From: Candidatus Woesearchaeota archaeon
GTDB lineage: Archaea > Nanobdellota > Nanobdellia > SCGC-AAA011-G17 > UBA489
Direction of reading: 5' to 3'
DNA length: 64,000 bases
NCBI GenBank assembly: GCA_018302985.1
Contig: JAGVZA010000003.1
Span: forward strand, 1-64,000
The notes below the pieces were generated by a model, which did not search any database, was not told the origin of the DNA, and saw only the letters and a list, made by a program, of their open reading frames with translations. Below are positions 9,205 to 18,260 of the stretch, one piece after another. Position numbers and translations under genes: made by a program. Position 1 is the stretch's first letter. The number at the start of each line of letters is the position of its first letter.

Positions 9205-9930
9205 ATGTCGCGCAAACTTTCTGTTGATGTAGTCTTACCAGTCTACTCTGGCAATATTAGGGAAATTCCTTCTAGCGTTGCTACTTTAGTTACTTATTTT
9301 CAACAGCATGTGAAAGATTACACTTGGACTTTGGTTTTAGCAATTAACGGCAAACAACCTGAAGAAGTTCTTGCACTTGCGAAAAAACTTCATAAACATC
9401 ATAAAGAAGTTGTTTATACTTATACTCCTCACCCAGGCAAAGGGGCTGGAGTTCTTCACGCATGGACTACACGCAAACCAGATATTTACACTTATATGGA
9501 TATTGACTTAGCAACAGATTTACATTCCTTTCGTTATTTATTAGACGGTATTAGAGAGGGCTATGACTTAGTTATTGGATCTCGCTATCATCCTCAATCT
9601 CGTCTTCGTCGTTCTTTCAAAAGATATCTTATTTCTAAGACGTATATTCATCTTGTCTACAGAAGCATTTTGGGTGTTCCTGTTCGAGACTCTCAATGTG
9701 GTTTTAAAGCAGTTAACAAAAGAGTTGTTGACCATATTCTTCCTCTTATTCAAGATAAAGTTTGGTTTTGGGAGAGCGAAATGCTTTACTTAGCGCACAA
9801 ATTAGGATATACTATTAAAGAAGTTCCTATCACTTGGACTGAAAATAAAATTAGTGGCGTTAATTTACTAAAAATAGCTCCCGAATTTATTAAAAAAGTA
9901 CTTCGTCTTCGCTTCCGCAAGATTCGCTGA
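9205..9930 (+). CDS. GT2 glycosyltransferase, dolichyl-phosphate glucosyltransferase (ALG5)-like
   Basis: This GT-A fold enzyme has VDVVLPVYSGN at its start and a DIDLATD metal-binding motif (residues 99-105). The acceptor region VIGSRYHPQSRLRRSFKRYLIS and the DSQCGFKAVNKR motif are typical of enzymes that charge dolichyl/polyprenyl phosphate with a hexose. A likely role is making a polyprenyl-P-sugar donor for the GT-C enzymes nearby. There is no C-terminal membrane domain at 241 residues. A CTTTATAAC box (9173-9182) overlaps the previous stop codon. The next gene starts 5 bases after its stop. Confidence 0.85.
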   Translation: MSRKLSVDVVLPVYSGNIREIPSSVATLVTYFQQHVKDYTWTLVLAINGKQPEEVLALAKKLHKHHKEVVYTYTPHPGKGAGVLHAWTTRKPDIYTYMDIDLATDLHSFRYLLDGIREGYDLVIGSRYHPQSRLRRSFKRYLISKTYIHLVYRSILGVPVRDSQCGFKAVNKRVVDHILPLIQDKVWFWESEMLYLAHKLGYTIKEVPITWTENKISGVNLLKIAPEFIKKVLRLRFRKIR

Positions 9931-9935
9931 TTACT

Positions 9936-10712
9936 ATGCTCAGATCCTTTAGTCCCCAATTCCAGAACATCCTTCTTCGTAGTTATCGCTTTATTCTCTC
10001 TGTTCCTTTTTTTAGATCTCTTCTCCAAGTATTTCATCCAGAAACTGGCACTATAGTTAGCTTTTTGCAATATACCAAGACTCAATTGAAACCTAACGAA
10101 CGTATCTTAGATGCAGGAGCAGGCTCACAGAATTATCGTCCTTTTTTTACACAACAAAAATATGAAGCAACAGATTTCTGCGAAGTTCCCAAAGTCTATC
10201 AACAAGTTTCTTCTTTAGATTTTATTTGTGATCTTAAAAAAATCCCACGTCCTAATAATTCTTACGACGCTATTTTAAATATTCAGGTGCTTGAACATGT
10301 TCCTGATCCTCTTGCAATTCTCAAAGAATTTCATCGTATCCTCAAAAAAGGAGGCCAATTATTCTTGACTGCACCCCAAGGATGGGGATTGCATGATGAA
10401 CCACATCATTATTTTAATTTTACTCGCTATGGCCTTAAAGAATTGTTTACTCGAGCAGGATTTCAGATCAAATTTATTCATGAGCGAGGAGGTTATTTCC
10501 GCTATTTAACTATGCGTTTGCAAGAAATGCCTCTGCTTTTTTTCCGTAACATTTTCCATCCCCTTAAATTTCTATTTGCAATTCCTTTGTTTTTGATTAC
10601 CTTTCCACTTTTTTATTTGATTACTCCTCCCATCCTATTTATTTTGGATCTTTTCTTTGATCGTGAACAAAAGTATACTCTTGGTTATGCCTGCCACTGC
10701 ATTAAGAAATAG
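9936..10712 (+). CDS. SAM-dependent class I methyltransferase with hydrophobic C-terminus
   Basis: Motif I ILDAGAGSQ lies at residues 57-65, and the acidic and post-I elements (ILNIQVLEHVPDP) and GGQLFLTAPQG follow, as in Methyltransf_11/25 proteins. The last 60 residues contain strongly hydrophobic segments (FLFAIPLFLITFPLFYLI), so the enzyme is probably membrane-associated, where a lipid-linked glycan would be. It is tightly coupled to the upstream GT2 (5-base gap). Sugar O-methylation is an inference from context. Confidence 0.8.
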   Translation: MLRSFSPQFQNILLRSYRFILSVPFFRSLLQVFHPETGTIVSFLQYTKTQLKPNERILDAGAGSQNYRPFFTQQKYEATDFCEVPKVYQQVSSLDFICDLKKIPRPNNSYDAILNIQVLEHVPDPLAILKEFHRILKKGGQLFLTAPQGWGLHDEPHHYFNFTRYGLKELFTRAGFQIKFIHERGGYFRYLTMRLQEMPLLFFRNIFHPLKFLFAIPLFLITFPLFYLITPPILFILDLFFDREQKYTLGYACHCIKK

Positions 10713-10754
10713 GTCTTAGAAACCTTTTTAATGGACTTTTCCTTGACTTTCTTT

Positions 10755-11273
10755 ATGATTGATTATCACCATGATTACTATAAAGGACTTGCAAAGATTT
10801 ACTTTCTTCGCATAGTAGATACTATTATTCGTTTAGGACGTTTGCAGCAAGAACAAGGAATTATTCTTGATTTTGGCTGCGGTTATCAATATCTGAAAAG
10901 AAGACTGAACAAATCTAATGTTCTTGGGTATGATATTATTCCAGAGTTGAGTGATGTTCGTGATTATAAGCACTTGAAACCTGCTGTTATTGTTTGCAAT
11001 AATGTTTTGGAACATTTTCCTTTGTCAGACATTGAAAAGTTGTTACGTCAATTTAAAAAAATGAATCCTTCTATGCTTCTTATTACCGCAACTCCTACTG
11101 AAAACTTTCTTTCTAGAATAGGTATGTTGTTGACTGGAGAAAGAGAAGCTCATACTGACCACAAAAGCAAATTGAAAGATATTACGGCACTTCTTTCGAG
11201 ACATTGTACTTTGGTTCGACGTCGGCGCCTTTATACTCTTAGTGAAATTGCTGTTTGGCGTTTTAGACCCTGA
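10755..11273 (+). CDS. small SAM-dependent methyltransferase
   Basis: Motif I is IILDFGCGYQYLKRRL near residues 37-52, with VIVCNNVLEHFP as the motif II/post region. The protein is about 172 residues, short for the class. An open frame begins at 10731, but the CTTTTTAA box at 10724-10731 is centred about 27 bases before ATG 10755, which then begins MIDYHHDYYKGL, so 10755 is preferred. Its substrate is unknown; it sits between another methyltransferase and the lipid-carrier transferase. Confidence 0.72.
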   Translation: MIDYHHDYYKGLAKIYFLRIVDTIIRLGRLQQEQGIILDFGCGYQYLKRRLNKSNVLGYDIIPELSDVRDYKHLKPAVIVCNNVLEHFPLSDIEKLLRQFKKMNPSMLLITATPTENFLSRIGMLLTGEREAHTDHKSKLKDITALLSRHCTLVRRRRLYTLSEIAVWRFRP

Positions 11274-11288
11274 TTTATTGGAGAAACC

Positions 11289-11297
11289 TTTTTATAG
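11289..11297 (+). promoter_or_regulatory. TATA box of GPT-type transferase gene
   Basis: CTTTTTATAG preceded by GAGAAAC (BRE-like) is centred about 26 bases before ATG 11319, matching the leaderless pattern of the neighbourhood. Confidence 0.55.
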
Positions 11298-11318
11298 CGT
11301 TTTTAACCCTCTATTCTT

Positions 11319-12326
11319 ATGCTTCCTCTTACCTTTATTATAAGCTTATTAGTGGCATTTACAGTTAGCTTGTGGTCTGTTCCTTGGCTTATTCGTTTTT
11401 TATGCCGCATTAATCTCGTTGTTAAAGATCTTCACAAAGAGGGAACTCCTTTAGTGCCTCGCTCTGGAGGATTAGCAGTTGTTATTGGATTTATGGCAGG
11501 AATTATGTCTTTTCTCTTTTTCTTTACTTTTGTAGCACGTGATCAAGCATGGCTTACAGAGTCTTCACTTACTCTTCTTTTTGCTGCAGTTTTAACTATT
11601 TTTATTATTACTTTTATAGGATTTATTGATGATCTTTTAATGGTACAAAGTGAACAACGTCGTTTGCCTGGTGGATTAAGACAATGGCAAAAACCCTTGC
11701 TTACTCTTGCAGCAGCTATTCCTCTTATGGTGGTTAATGCAGGAACATCGATATTGATTGTTCCCTTTTTTGGACATGTTGACTTTGGATTACTGTATCC
11801 CCTGTTGTTAGTTCCTTTAGCTGTAGTTGGCGCTGCTAATATGGTTAATCTTTTTGCAGGCTTTAATGGACTAGAAAGCGGTTTGGGATTAATTTATTTA
11901 GCATCTTTAGGTGCCTATGCTTATGTCCATGAACGTCATCTAGCAGTTATTATAGCTCTAGTTACTTTTGCTGCACTCCTTGCTTTCCATCTTTACAATA
12001 AAGTTCCAGCAAAAATTCTTAGTGGAGATTCTTTGACTTATTTATTAGGAGCAGTTCTTGCAACTATTGCAATTATAGGTAACTTAGAAAAAGCAACTGT
12101 TATTATTTCTCTTCCTTTTTTTATTGAATTCTTCTTAAAGTTACGAGGTAAATTCAAAATGCAAACTGTTGGTTACCTTAAACAAGGAAAGATTCATTCC
12201 AGATATACTCAAGTGTATTCACTTCCTCACTTTTTTACCCGCACTGGAAAATTTACAGAACGACAAGTTGTCTACTTTATGTATATGATTCAACTTTTCT
12301 TTGCAGTCCTTATCTGGTTTGTTTAA
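11319..12326 (+). CDS. UDP-GlcNAc(HexNAc)-1-phosphate: polyprenyl-phosphate transferase (Alg7/AglH/MraY family)
   Basis: This integral membrane enzyme of 335 residues and about 10 helices would start glycan assembly by moving a sugar-1-phosphate from UDP onto the polyprenyl phosphate carrier. Family motifs are clear: the Asp pair FIDD (102-105), NLFAGFNGLE (177-186) with the catalytic Asn/Asp region, and SGDS (235-238) followed by a basic/His loop (KIHSRYTQ). It is the expected first enzyme of the pathway that ends with AglB six genes upstream, and is followed one base later by the flippase gene. Confidence 0.88.
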   Translation: MLPLTFIISLLVAFTVSLWSVPWLIRFLCRINLVVKDLHKEGTPLVPRSGGLAVVIGFMAGIMSFLFFFTFVARDQAWLTESSLTLLFAAVLTIFIITFIGFIDDLLMVQSEQRRLPGGLRQWQKPLLTLAAAIPLMVVNAGTSILIVPFFGHVDFGLLYPLLLVPLAVVGAANMVNLFAGFNGLESGLGLIYLASLGAYAYVHERHLAVIIALVTFAALLAFHLYNKVPAKILSGDSLTYLLGAVLATIAIIGNLEKATVIISLPFFIEFFLKLRGKFKMQTVGYLKQGKIHSRYTQVYSLPHFFTRTGKFTERQVVYFMYMIQLFFAVLIWFV

Positions 12327-12327
12327 G

Positions 12328-13584
12328 ATGCTCAAAAAACTATTTCAAACTATTAAGAGTAACCCCTTTTTACAAGATAATCTTATTTTATTTATAGGGC
12401 TCTTTGTCGCTGGCATTGGCGGATTTATTTATCATTTTGTCCTTGGTCGTTTATTAGGTCCTGCAGACTATGGATCTTTAGGCGCACTTCTTTCTTTAGC
12501 TTATATTTTTCTTATTATTTTGAATACCACACAAATGGGTATTGCTGATATTACCACTCGTCTTACTCTTGAAAAAGCAGACAAGAAAATTACTTATCTT
12601 TTTAGAAGACTCCTTAAAGAATTGGTTGTTATTGGGATAATCTTTGTAGCAGTTTTTCTTGCTTTATCTTCATTGATTAGTGGCTATCTGCATGTCCCCT
12701 ACATGTCTGTTTTTATTGTTAGTTTTGCGCTTTTGTTTATTTTCCTTTTATCTTTACCTCGAGGCATGATGCAGGGATTACAACGTTTTACTTTACTGAG
12801 CTCTAACAATATCTTAGAATCTTTCATTAAACTTTTTGCAGCAATACTTTTTGTAATTCTTGGTTATGGAGTAGCAGGAGCAATTGGAGGTATTGTTTTT
12901 GGTTATGCCTTAGCCTTTGTTGTTGGTATGTATCATTTTAGATCTCTTTTTAAGACAAAAGAACAAACTATTCCCTTTAATGTAAAACCCGTCTATAGTT
13001 CTAGTCTTTATCTCGGATTTGTTTTAATTTTTTTGACACTTTACTATACTATGGATGTGCTTCTTGTTAAACACTTCTTTGACGCAACACAGGCTGGTTA
13101 TTATGCAGCACTTGCTATCCTTGGTAAAGTCATTTTCTTTGGTACTTCTTCTATAGGACAAGTTATGTTCCCTAAAGTTATCGCATTACATGCACAAAAG
13201 AAACCACATAAGCATCTTTTCTATAAATCTTGTTTGTTAGCCTTATTATTCATCTTCCCTGTTCTTTTCTTCTACTTTGTTTTTCCAACTTTTGTAGTTA
13301 CTCTTCTTTTTGGATCACAATTTCTTGAGATTGTTCCTCTGCTAGGTCTTTTTGGAATTTATATGACTCTTTTTTGTCTCATTTATCTCTTCTCTTACTA
13401 TTTTGTTTCTTTGGGAAAGAACTGGATCTTCCTATTGTTACTTTTCTTCTTTAATATTTTAGAGATTTATCTCCTGTATGAATTCCATGAATCACTTGCT
13501 CAAGTCATTACCCTCCTTATTTCCTTGTCACTTATCTTTTTGATGATTTTATATGTAAAATTTATGAGGACTAAGGATGCTTAA
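12328..13584 (+). CDS. MOP-superfamily oligosaccharide flippase (Wzx-like)
   Basis: The protein is about 418 residues with about 12 predicted membrane helices. It carries the family signature near the first helices (LGRLLGPADYGSLGALLSL) and a central YYTMDVLLVKHFFDATQAGYYA stretch that is strongly conserved in polysaccharide flippases. It would move the lipid-linked glycan across the membrane for AglB. ATG 12328 is two bases after the upstream TAA; an upstream in-frame extension from 12301 lies inside the previous gene and is rejected. Its 3' end overlaps the next GT2 by 8 bases. Confidence 0.85.
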   Translation: MLKKLFQTIKSNPFLQDNLILFIGLFVAGIGGFIYHFVLGRLLGPADYGSLGALLSLAYIFLIILNTTQMGIADITTRLTLEKADKKITYLFRRLLKELVVIGIIFVAVFLALSSLISGYLHVPYMSVFIVSFALLFIFLLSLPRGMMQGLQRFTLLSSNNILESFIKLFAAILFVILGYGVAGAIGGIVFGYALAFVVGMYHFRSLFKTKEQTIPFNVKPVYSSSLYLGFVLIFLTLYYTMDVLLVKHFFDATQAGYYAALAILGKVIFFGTSSIGQVMFPKVIALHAQKKPHKHLFYKSCLLALLFIFPVLFFYFVFPTFVVTLLFGSQFLEIVPLLGLFGIYMTLFCLIYLFSYYFVSLGKNWIFLLLLFFFNILEIYLLYEFHESLAQVITLLISLSLIFLMILYVKFMRTKDA

Positions 13585-14293
13585 ACTTTCCTTGATTATT
13601 CCTGCTTATAATGAGGAACAAAGAATAGGAAAAACCCTACAAAATTATCTTTTCCATTTACAAAAATATTTACCTAAGGAATTTGAGATCATTGTTGTGC
13701 TAAATGGTTGCCACGATAGAAGCTTAGAGATTGTAGAATCGTTTGCAAAAAAACATAAGGAAGTACGTTACGTAAATATTCCTCGGGCTATTGGCAAAGG
13801 CGGTGCAGTTTTACATGGGTTTACTATGGCTAAAGGAAAAATTATAGGTTTTTTAGATGCTGATGCTGCTTTTGACATGATGGCTGTTCAGGTTATGATT
13901 GAACGCTTACTTAATGGAGAAGTTGATTGCTTGATAGCCTCTAAATGGAAAGGCATTCGCTTTTCTTCAGTTAATGAACCCTTTCTCCGAAAAATATTAA
14001 GCAGAGGATGGAATACTCTTGTTAAGCTATTACTTCATATTCCTGTACAAGATACGCAAGCAGGAGCAAAATTCTTACGTCGCGATGTTTTTCAATCCAT
14101 AGGACATGATTTTATCTGTCGTGGTTTTGATTTTGATATAGAACTTCTCTTACGCGTTAAACAAAAAGGATTTACTATCAAAGAAGAGTATGTTCCTAAC
14201 AAACACATTCCGGGAAGCACTTTTAATCTTAAATATGTTCCTCGCATGTTCAAGGATTTAATAAAACTCTGGTGGGTAAGGAAATCCTTATGA
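13577..14293 (+). CDS. GT2 glycosyltransferase (dolichyl-phosphate hexosyltransferase-like)
   Basis: The GT-A domain starts LSLIIPAYNEEQRIGKTL and carries FLDADAAFD (DxD near residues 94-98), DTQAGAKFLRRDV and GFDFDIELLLRVKQKG, the pattern of polyprenyl-phosphate glucose or mannose synthases. At 238 residues it has no membrane domain. It is translationally coupled on both sides (8-base overlap upstream, ATGA overlap with the methyltransferase downstream). Confidence 0.84.
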   Translation: MLKLSLIIPAYNEEQRIGKTLQNYLFHLQKYLPKEFEIIVVLNGCHDRSLEIVESFAKKHKEVRYVNIPRAIGKGGAVLHGFTMAKGKIIGFLDADAAFDMMAVQVMIERLLNGEVDCLIASKWKGIRFSSVNEPFLRKILSRGWNTLVKLLLHIPVQDTQAGAKFLRRDVFQSIGHDFICRGFDFDIELLLRVKQKGFTIKEEYVPNKHIPGSTFNLKYVPRMFKDLIKLWWVRKSL

Positions 14294-14877
14294 CAGTACA
14301 AGACTATTTTGGGAAGACTGCAAGCACTTATGACACTAAACGCAATAAAGGATTTCTAGGCTGGCTGAGAACTAATGAACGAAAAGCATTGTTATCTTTT
14401 TTAGATTTTCAAAAAAACGATTCAGTCCTTGATGCAGGATGCGGTGAAGGTTATTATGCACTCTTGGCAAAGGAGTATGGTGCGAAATCTTTTGGTGTAG
14501 ATCTTTCTCAAGCAATGATTACACGTCTGAAATCTCGAGGAGTTTCTGGAGCAGTATCGGACATTGAACATTTATCTCTTCACAAGAAATTTGATAAAAT
14601 TATTTGTGCGGGCGTTCTTGAATTTACTCATAATCCTGGTCTGGCTTTGAAAATCTTAGCAAAACATCTCAAACCACATGGGAAGTTAGTTATCCTTTAT
14701 TCTCGACCAAGCATTGGTACTTTTGCTTATGTGACTTTACACCGTTTACACGGTTTACGTTTGAAGATCTTATCTTATACTTATTTACATAACCTTTTAA
14801 AAGAGGCAGGCTTAGTTATAACTGCACATAAGAAGCTACCTTTGTTCGGAGGAGTTGCTCAAGCAGAGCACCAATAA
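14290..14877 (+). CDS. SAM-dependent class I methyltransferase (UbiE-like)
   Basis: Motif I VLDAGCGEGYYALLAKEYG (about residues 47-65) and the acidic GVDLS element identify a Methyltransf_11/25 enzyme of about 195 residues. The start ATG 14290 overlaps the preceding TGA as ATGA; a longer reading from 14272 lies within the GT2 gene. Methylation of a glycan or of a lipid carrier is inferred from its place between a GT2 and a deacetylase. Confidence 0.8.
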   Translation: MTVQDYFGKTASTYDTKRNKGFLGWLRTNERKALLSFLDFQKNDSVLDAGCGEGYYALLAKEYGAKSFGVDLSQAMITRLKSRGVSGAVSDIEHLSLHKKFDKIICAGVLEFTHNPGLALKILAKHLKPHGKLVILYSRPSIGTFAYVTLHRLHGLRLKILSYTYLHNLLKEAGLVITAHKKLPLFGGVAQAEHQ

Positions 14878-14879
14878 CT

Positions 14880-15671
14880 ATGAAACCTTTTCTTTTGACG
14901 TTCGATGTTGAAGAATTTGACTATTTACACCACTATCATGAAAAGCCATTGAATGCAGATCTCTATGGAGTTAGTCATGAAGGAACAAAACGCATTTTGG
15001 ATCTCCTATCTAAGTATGATATTCGTGCTACTTTCTTTGTTACAGCTAAGTTTGCCTTGCAATATCCTTCTTTTATTAAAGCTATCAGTAAAAAACATGA
15101 AATTGGATTACATGGCTATTCTCATGACCATCACTATGAGTCTATGGATGAAAAACTGGTGTTGAAATATCTTCAAGAAGGAAAAAAGATACTTGAAAAA
15201 ATTACTCAAAAGAAAATAACTGGATTTAGAGCTCCAAGAATGGGTATGACTAATTATTCCATCTTAAAAAAAGTTGGCTTGCACTATGATAGCTCCTTAC
15301 ATCCCACTTATATTCCTGGTTATTACAATCATTTTACTGAACCTAGGAATTGTTTTACTAGCGAGGGTATACAAGTAGTTCCTGTTTCTGTAACTCCTCT
15401 AGTTCGATTACCTCTAGCATGGTTATGGTTTAGAAATTTACCCTTACTTTATTCTAAACTGTGTATTCGATGGTCTTTCTATGGCACTGGATTCATTAAT
15501 ACTTATTTTCACCCTTGGGAATTTGTTAGCTTACAAAAATACAGACTTCCTTGGTACTTCAAACGCAATACTGGAGATAAAGTTTTGAAAAAATTAGATA
15601 AACTTATTCATTGGGGTAAGAAAAAAGGTTATACCTTCATGTCCATGGGAGACTTCTTACAAAGACGATGA
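14880..15671 (+). CDS. polysaccharide deacetylase (NodB/CE4 family)
   Basis: The first CE4 motif is TFDVEEFD (D9), the metal-binding His motif is HGYSHD (H78 and H82), and GFRAPRMG is the third motif with the catalytic Arg. The 263-residue form that begins right at TFDVE resembles the group found in exopolysaccharide loci, with no signal peptide, so it would act on a cytoplasmic precursor such as a lipid-linked GlcNAc. It starts 2 bases after the previous stop and its own stop overlaps the next gene (ATGA). Confidence 0.85.
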   Translation: MKPFLLTFDVEEFDYLHHYHEKPLNADLYGVSHEGTKRILDLLSKYDIRATFFVTAKFALQYPSFIKAISKKHEIGLHGYSHDHHYESMDEKLVLKYLQEGKKILEKITQKKITGFRAPRMGMTNYSILKKVGLHYDSSLHPTYIPGYYNHFTEPRNCFTSEGIQVVPVSVTPLVRLPLAWLWFRNLPLLYSKLCIRWSFYGTGFINTYFHPWEFVSLQKYRLPWYFKRNTGDKVLKKLDKLIHWGKKKGYTFMSMGDFLQRR

Positions 15672-16735
15672 AAAAGAATCTAGTAAGCGTTATTATCCCC
15701 CATTATAATGGCGTTGATTTTATTGACCAATGTTTGCAATCATTAACCAAGACTACTTACAAGCCTTTTGAAATCATTGTTGTTGATAATGGATCTAGAG
15801 ATGGATCTCAGTCTTTTATTAAAAAACATTATCCTCAAGTAAAACTTCTTCAATCTCCTAAAAATTTAGGCTATGCAGGCGGTTGCACTTTTGGTTACGA
15901 ACATAGCACAGGAGAATTTATTGTTTTTCTTAATAATGACACTACTGTTGACAAACATTGGCTTACTCATTTAGTAAAAACTGCTCAAACACAAAATATT
16001 GCTATTTGTCAACCTAAAGTCCTAGCGTTACGAAAGCCAACACACTTTGAATATGCTGGCGCTGCTGGTGGCTATATGGATAGATGGGGGTATGTTTTTT
16101 GTCGTGGCAGATTATTTGATGTCTGTGAGAAAGATGAAGGACAATATGATCAACAAGTAGATATTTTTTGGGCTTCTGGTGTTTGTCTTTTTACAAAACG
16201 TTCTGTCTTAGAAACTATTGGTGCTTTTGATCCTTATTTTTTCATGTATTTTGAGGAAGAAGACCTTTGTTGGAGAGCACATTTGCAAAATCAGCGAGTG
16301 GTTTTTGTTCCTGGAGCAAAAATTTATCATTATGGGGAAAAAACTGCTAAAAAGTATCCTTTTAAAAAATATTATTATTTCCATCGTAATCATAGCATCT
16401 TACTTTTGAAAAATTATGCATGGTCTTCTCTTTTACGAGTTTTACCTAAGAAATTTGCTTTAGATATGGTTATGATGATTTACTTTCTCTTCAAAGGACA
16501 ATGGAAAAGAAGTGTGAGTATCTTTACTGCAACTTTATTCTTGCCTTTCCACCTAGTTTCTATTCTTAAACTTAGGAAACAAACACAACACCTGAGAAAA
16601 CGAGATGAAAAAGAAATATGGAATATGCTTTATCCAAAAAATATTGCTCTGAGCTATTTTTTAAGAGACAAAAAGAAGTTTACTGATCTCTTGGAAGAGA
16701 GCCCAGCGTATTGGAAGCAGCTACCTTATAGATAA
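15668..16735 (+). CDS. GT2 glycosyltransferase, rhamnosyltransferase-like
   Basis: The protein is 355 residues. The GT-A core begins VSVIIPHYNGVDFIDQCL and has VVDNGSRDGS, a FLNNDTTVD metal site and the downstream FFMYFEEEDLCWRAH block typical of bacterial rhamnosyltransferase-type GT2 proteins, followed by a membrane-proximal helical C-terminus. It probably adds a sugar to the lipid-linked glycan. It is the last gene of the first plus-strand array and converges with the GT39-like gene, their 3' ends overlapping by 56 bases. Confidence 0.85.
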   Translation: MKKNLVSVIIPHYNGVDFIDQCLQSLTKTTYKPFEIIVVDNGSRDGSQSFIKKHYPQVKLLQSPKNLGYAGGCTFGYEHSTGEFIVFLNNDTTVDKHWLTHLVKTAQTQNIAICQPKVLALRKPTHFEYAGAAGGYMDRWGYVFCRGRLFDVCEKDEGQYDQQVDIFWASGVCLFTKRSVLETIGAFDPYFFMYFEEEDLCWRAHLQNQRVVFVPGAKIYHYGEKTAKKYPFKKYYYFHRNHSILLLKNYAWSSLLRVLPKKFALDMVMMIYFLFKGQWKRSVSIFTATLFLPFHLVSILKLRKQTQHLRKRDEKEIWNMLYPKNIALSYFLRDKKKFTDLLEESPAYWKQLPYR

Positions 16736-18224
16736 CAACTCGAGGTTGCTTTCTTTCTGCATCACTGAACCATGCTTGTACAGGTACAAATCTTTCTTTA
16801 TCAGTATTTAATAGTGGAATGATCCATTCAAACTCTTCATTCTGACCGAATAATGCTAATACAATATACTTTGGTCTTTCTCTGACTAAAATTTCTTCAA
16901 AGTCTGTTTGATTATCTCCTTCGTTAATATAAGCAATTTCTGCATATGCTCCGAATTCCATTTCATTATTAGTGATCATAACTTTATCATCCTTATCGCT
17001 ATTTTCTTTGATCCATATTCCTGCCTGCTTTAATTCCGCATAGGTTGTTTTTTTGTTTTCAATAATTTGATGAGCTTGTGTTAATTGAGTATAAGCACCA
17101 ATTCCTACAACAAGAATGATTAAAGCTACTCCTAAATATTTGTTATATCTTTCTAGTAATTTACCTACTTCTGTAATCCCCTTTGCCATGATTAAAAAGA
17201 CTCCGGGCATCATTAGGAATAAATATTGATGCACTCCAAATTTATAGACAAACACAAAGAAGATCAGAGGCATGATTATCAATAGAACACAAAAGAGATC
17301 ACCTATCAATTTAGTATCTTTTCTTTTTAACAAGAGATCAAACCCTAAGAATAGACGCCATAAAGTGAGTAATCCTCCAATAAATATAATAAACCAAAAT
17401 GTAAAGAGGAATTCCTGGAAATAATTAAAGATGTACCATGCTGGCGATTCGAATTGCTGGATAGCAGATGTAGCTGCGGTTAAAATATAAGTAGTAATTG
17501 CAGGCAAAGGATCTCCAAAACTTAAATAATTGAAGAGCATATAAGGTATGATAAAAATAACAACGCACAATGCAATAGCCTTCCACATCTTTTTATTCTT
17601 GAATAACTCAAGTCTTTCTACAATTAATACTGTTATTGCGAAAATGAAGATAATTATTCCATCATTATATTTTGTTAATGCTGTTAATACTGTGAAAATA
17701 GCTGTTAGGTAGATATATTTGTTTCCTTGCTTTTTGATAAATCCTTTCCAAAAGAAATACATTGCCGCTAATGCAAAGAATAGTCCTGGCAGATCCATTA
17801 ACAATCGTGCAGTAAAGAAAATGTGCAACCAGAATACAGACAACATGGCTGCAGCTGTAAGCCCAACTTTTTCATTATACATTTCCTTTCCTAACAGATA
17901 CATGAAGACAATTGATAATACTGAAGGGACTAATTCAGTCATAAATCGAATAAAAGTTTCATTAGCACCTAATTTGAATAATAAAGCCCATATTAATGTT
18001 AAAGTAACTGGACGCGCATTCCAATAATCTTTCATAGGAACGTCAAATGCCCAATTTTTAGCTTTTAGTAAATATTCTCCTTCGTCCCACCAAACCCCCA
18101 TATTAATATTGAAATATTTTAGACGAATAATGGTTGCAACAATTATGATTCCAACTAAGATTAAGTTATATGGATTCTTGAACCATTCCACAACTCTATG
18201 AGAAATCTTTTTCTTTTCATTCAT
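16680..18224 (-). CDS. GT39/PMT-like GT-C membrane glycosyltransferase
   Basis: The protein is 514 residues with about 11-12 hydrophobic helices. The first external loop has MGVWWDEGEYLLKAKNW, containing the acidic DE pair that marks GT-C enzymes using polyprenyl-phosphate sugars (ArnT/PMT_2 type). A soluble tail of about 110 residues follows the last helix. It would add a sugar on the outer face of the membrane. The TATA-like GGTTTTTAAG near 18248-18258 is about 28 bases from ATG 18224. Acceptor unknown. Confidence 0.8.
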   Translation of the reverse strand: MNEKKKISHRVVEWFKNPYNLILVGIIIVATIIRLKYFNINMGVWWDEGEYLLKAKNWAFDVPMKDYWNARPVTLTLIWALLFKLGANETFIRFMTELVPSVLSIVFMYLLGKEMYNEKVGLTAAAMLSVFWLHIFFTARLLMDLPGLFFALAAMYFFWKGFIKKQGNKYIYLTAIFTVLTALTKYNDGIIIFIFAITVLIVERLELFKNKKMWKAIALCVVIFIIPYMLFNYLSFGDPLPAITTYILTAATSAIQQFESPAWYIFNYFQEFLFTFWFIIFIGGLLTLWRLFLGFDLLLKRKDTKLIGDLFCVLLIIMPLIFFVFVYKFGVHQYLFLMMPGVFLIMAKGITEVGKLLERYNKYLGVALIILVVGIGAYTQLTQAHQIIENKKTTYAELKQAGIWIKENSDKDDKVMITNNEMEFGAYAEIAYINEGDNQTDFEEILVRERPKYIVLALFGQNEEFEWIIPLLNTDKERFVPVQAWFSDAERKQPRVVIYKVAASNTLGSLPRDQ

Positions 18225-18260
18225 TAGATTTCATTCCTTTCTTGCTTCTTAAAAACCTTG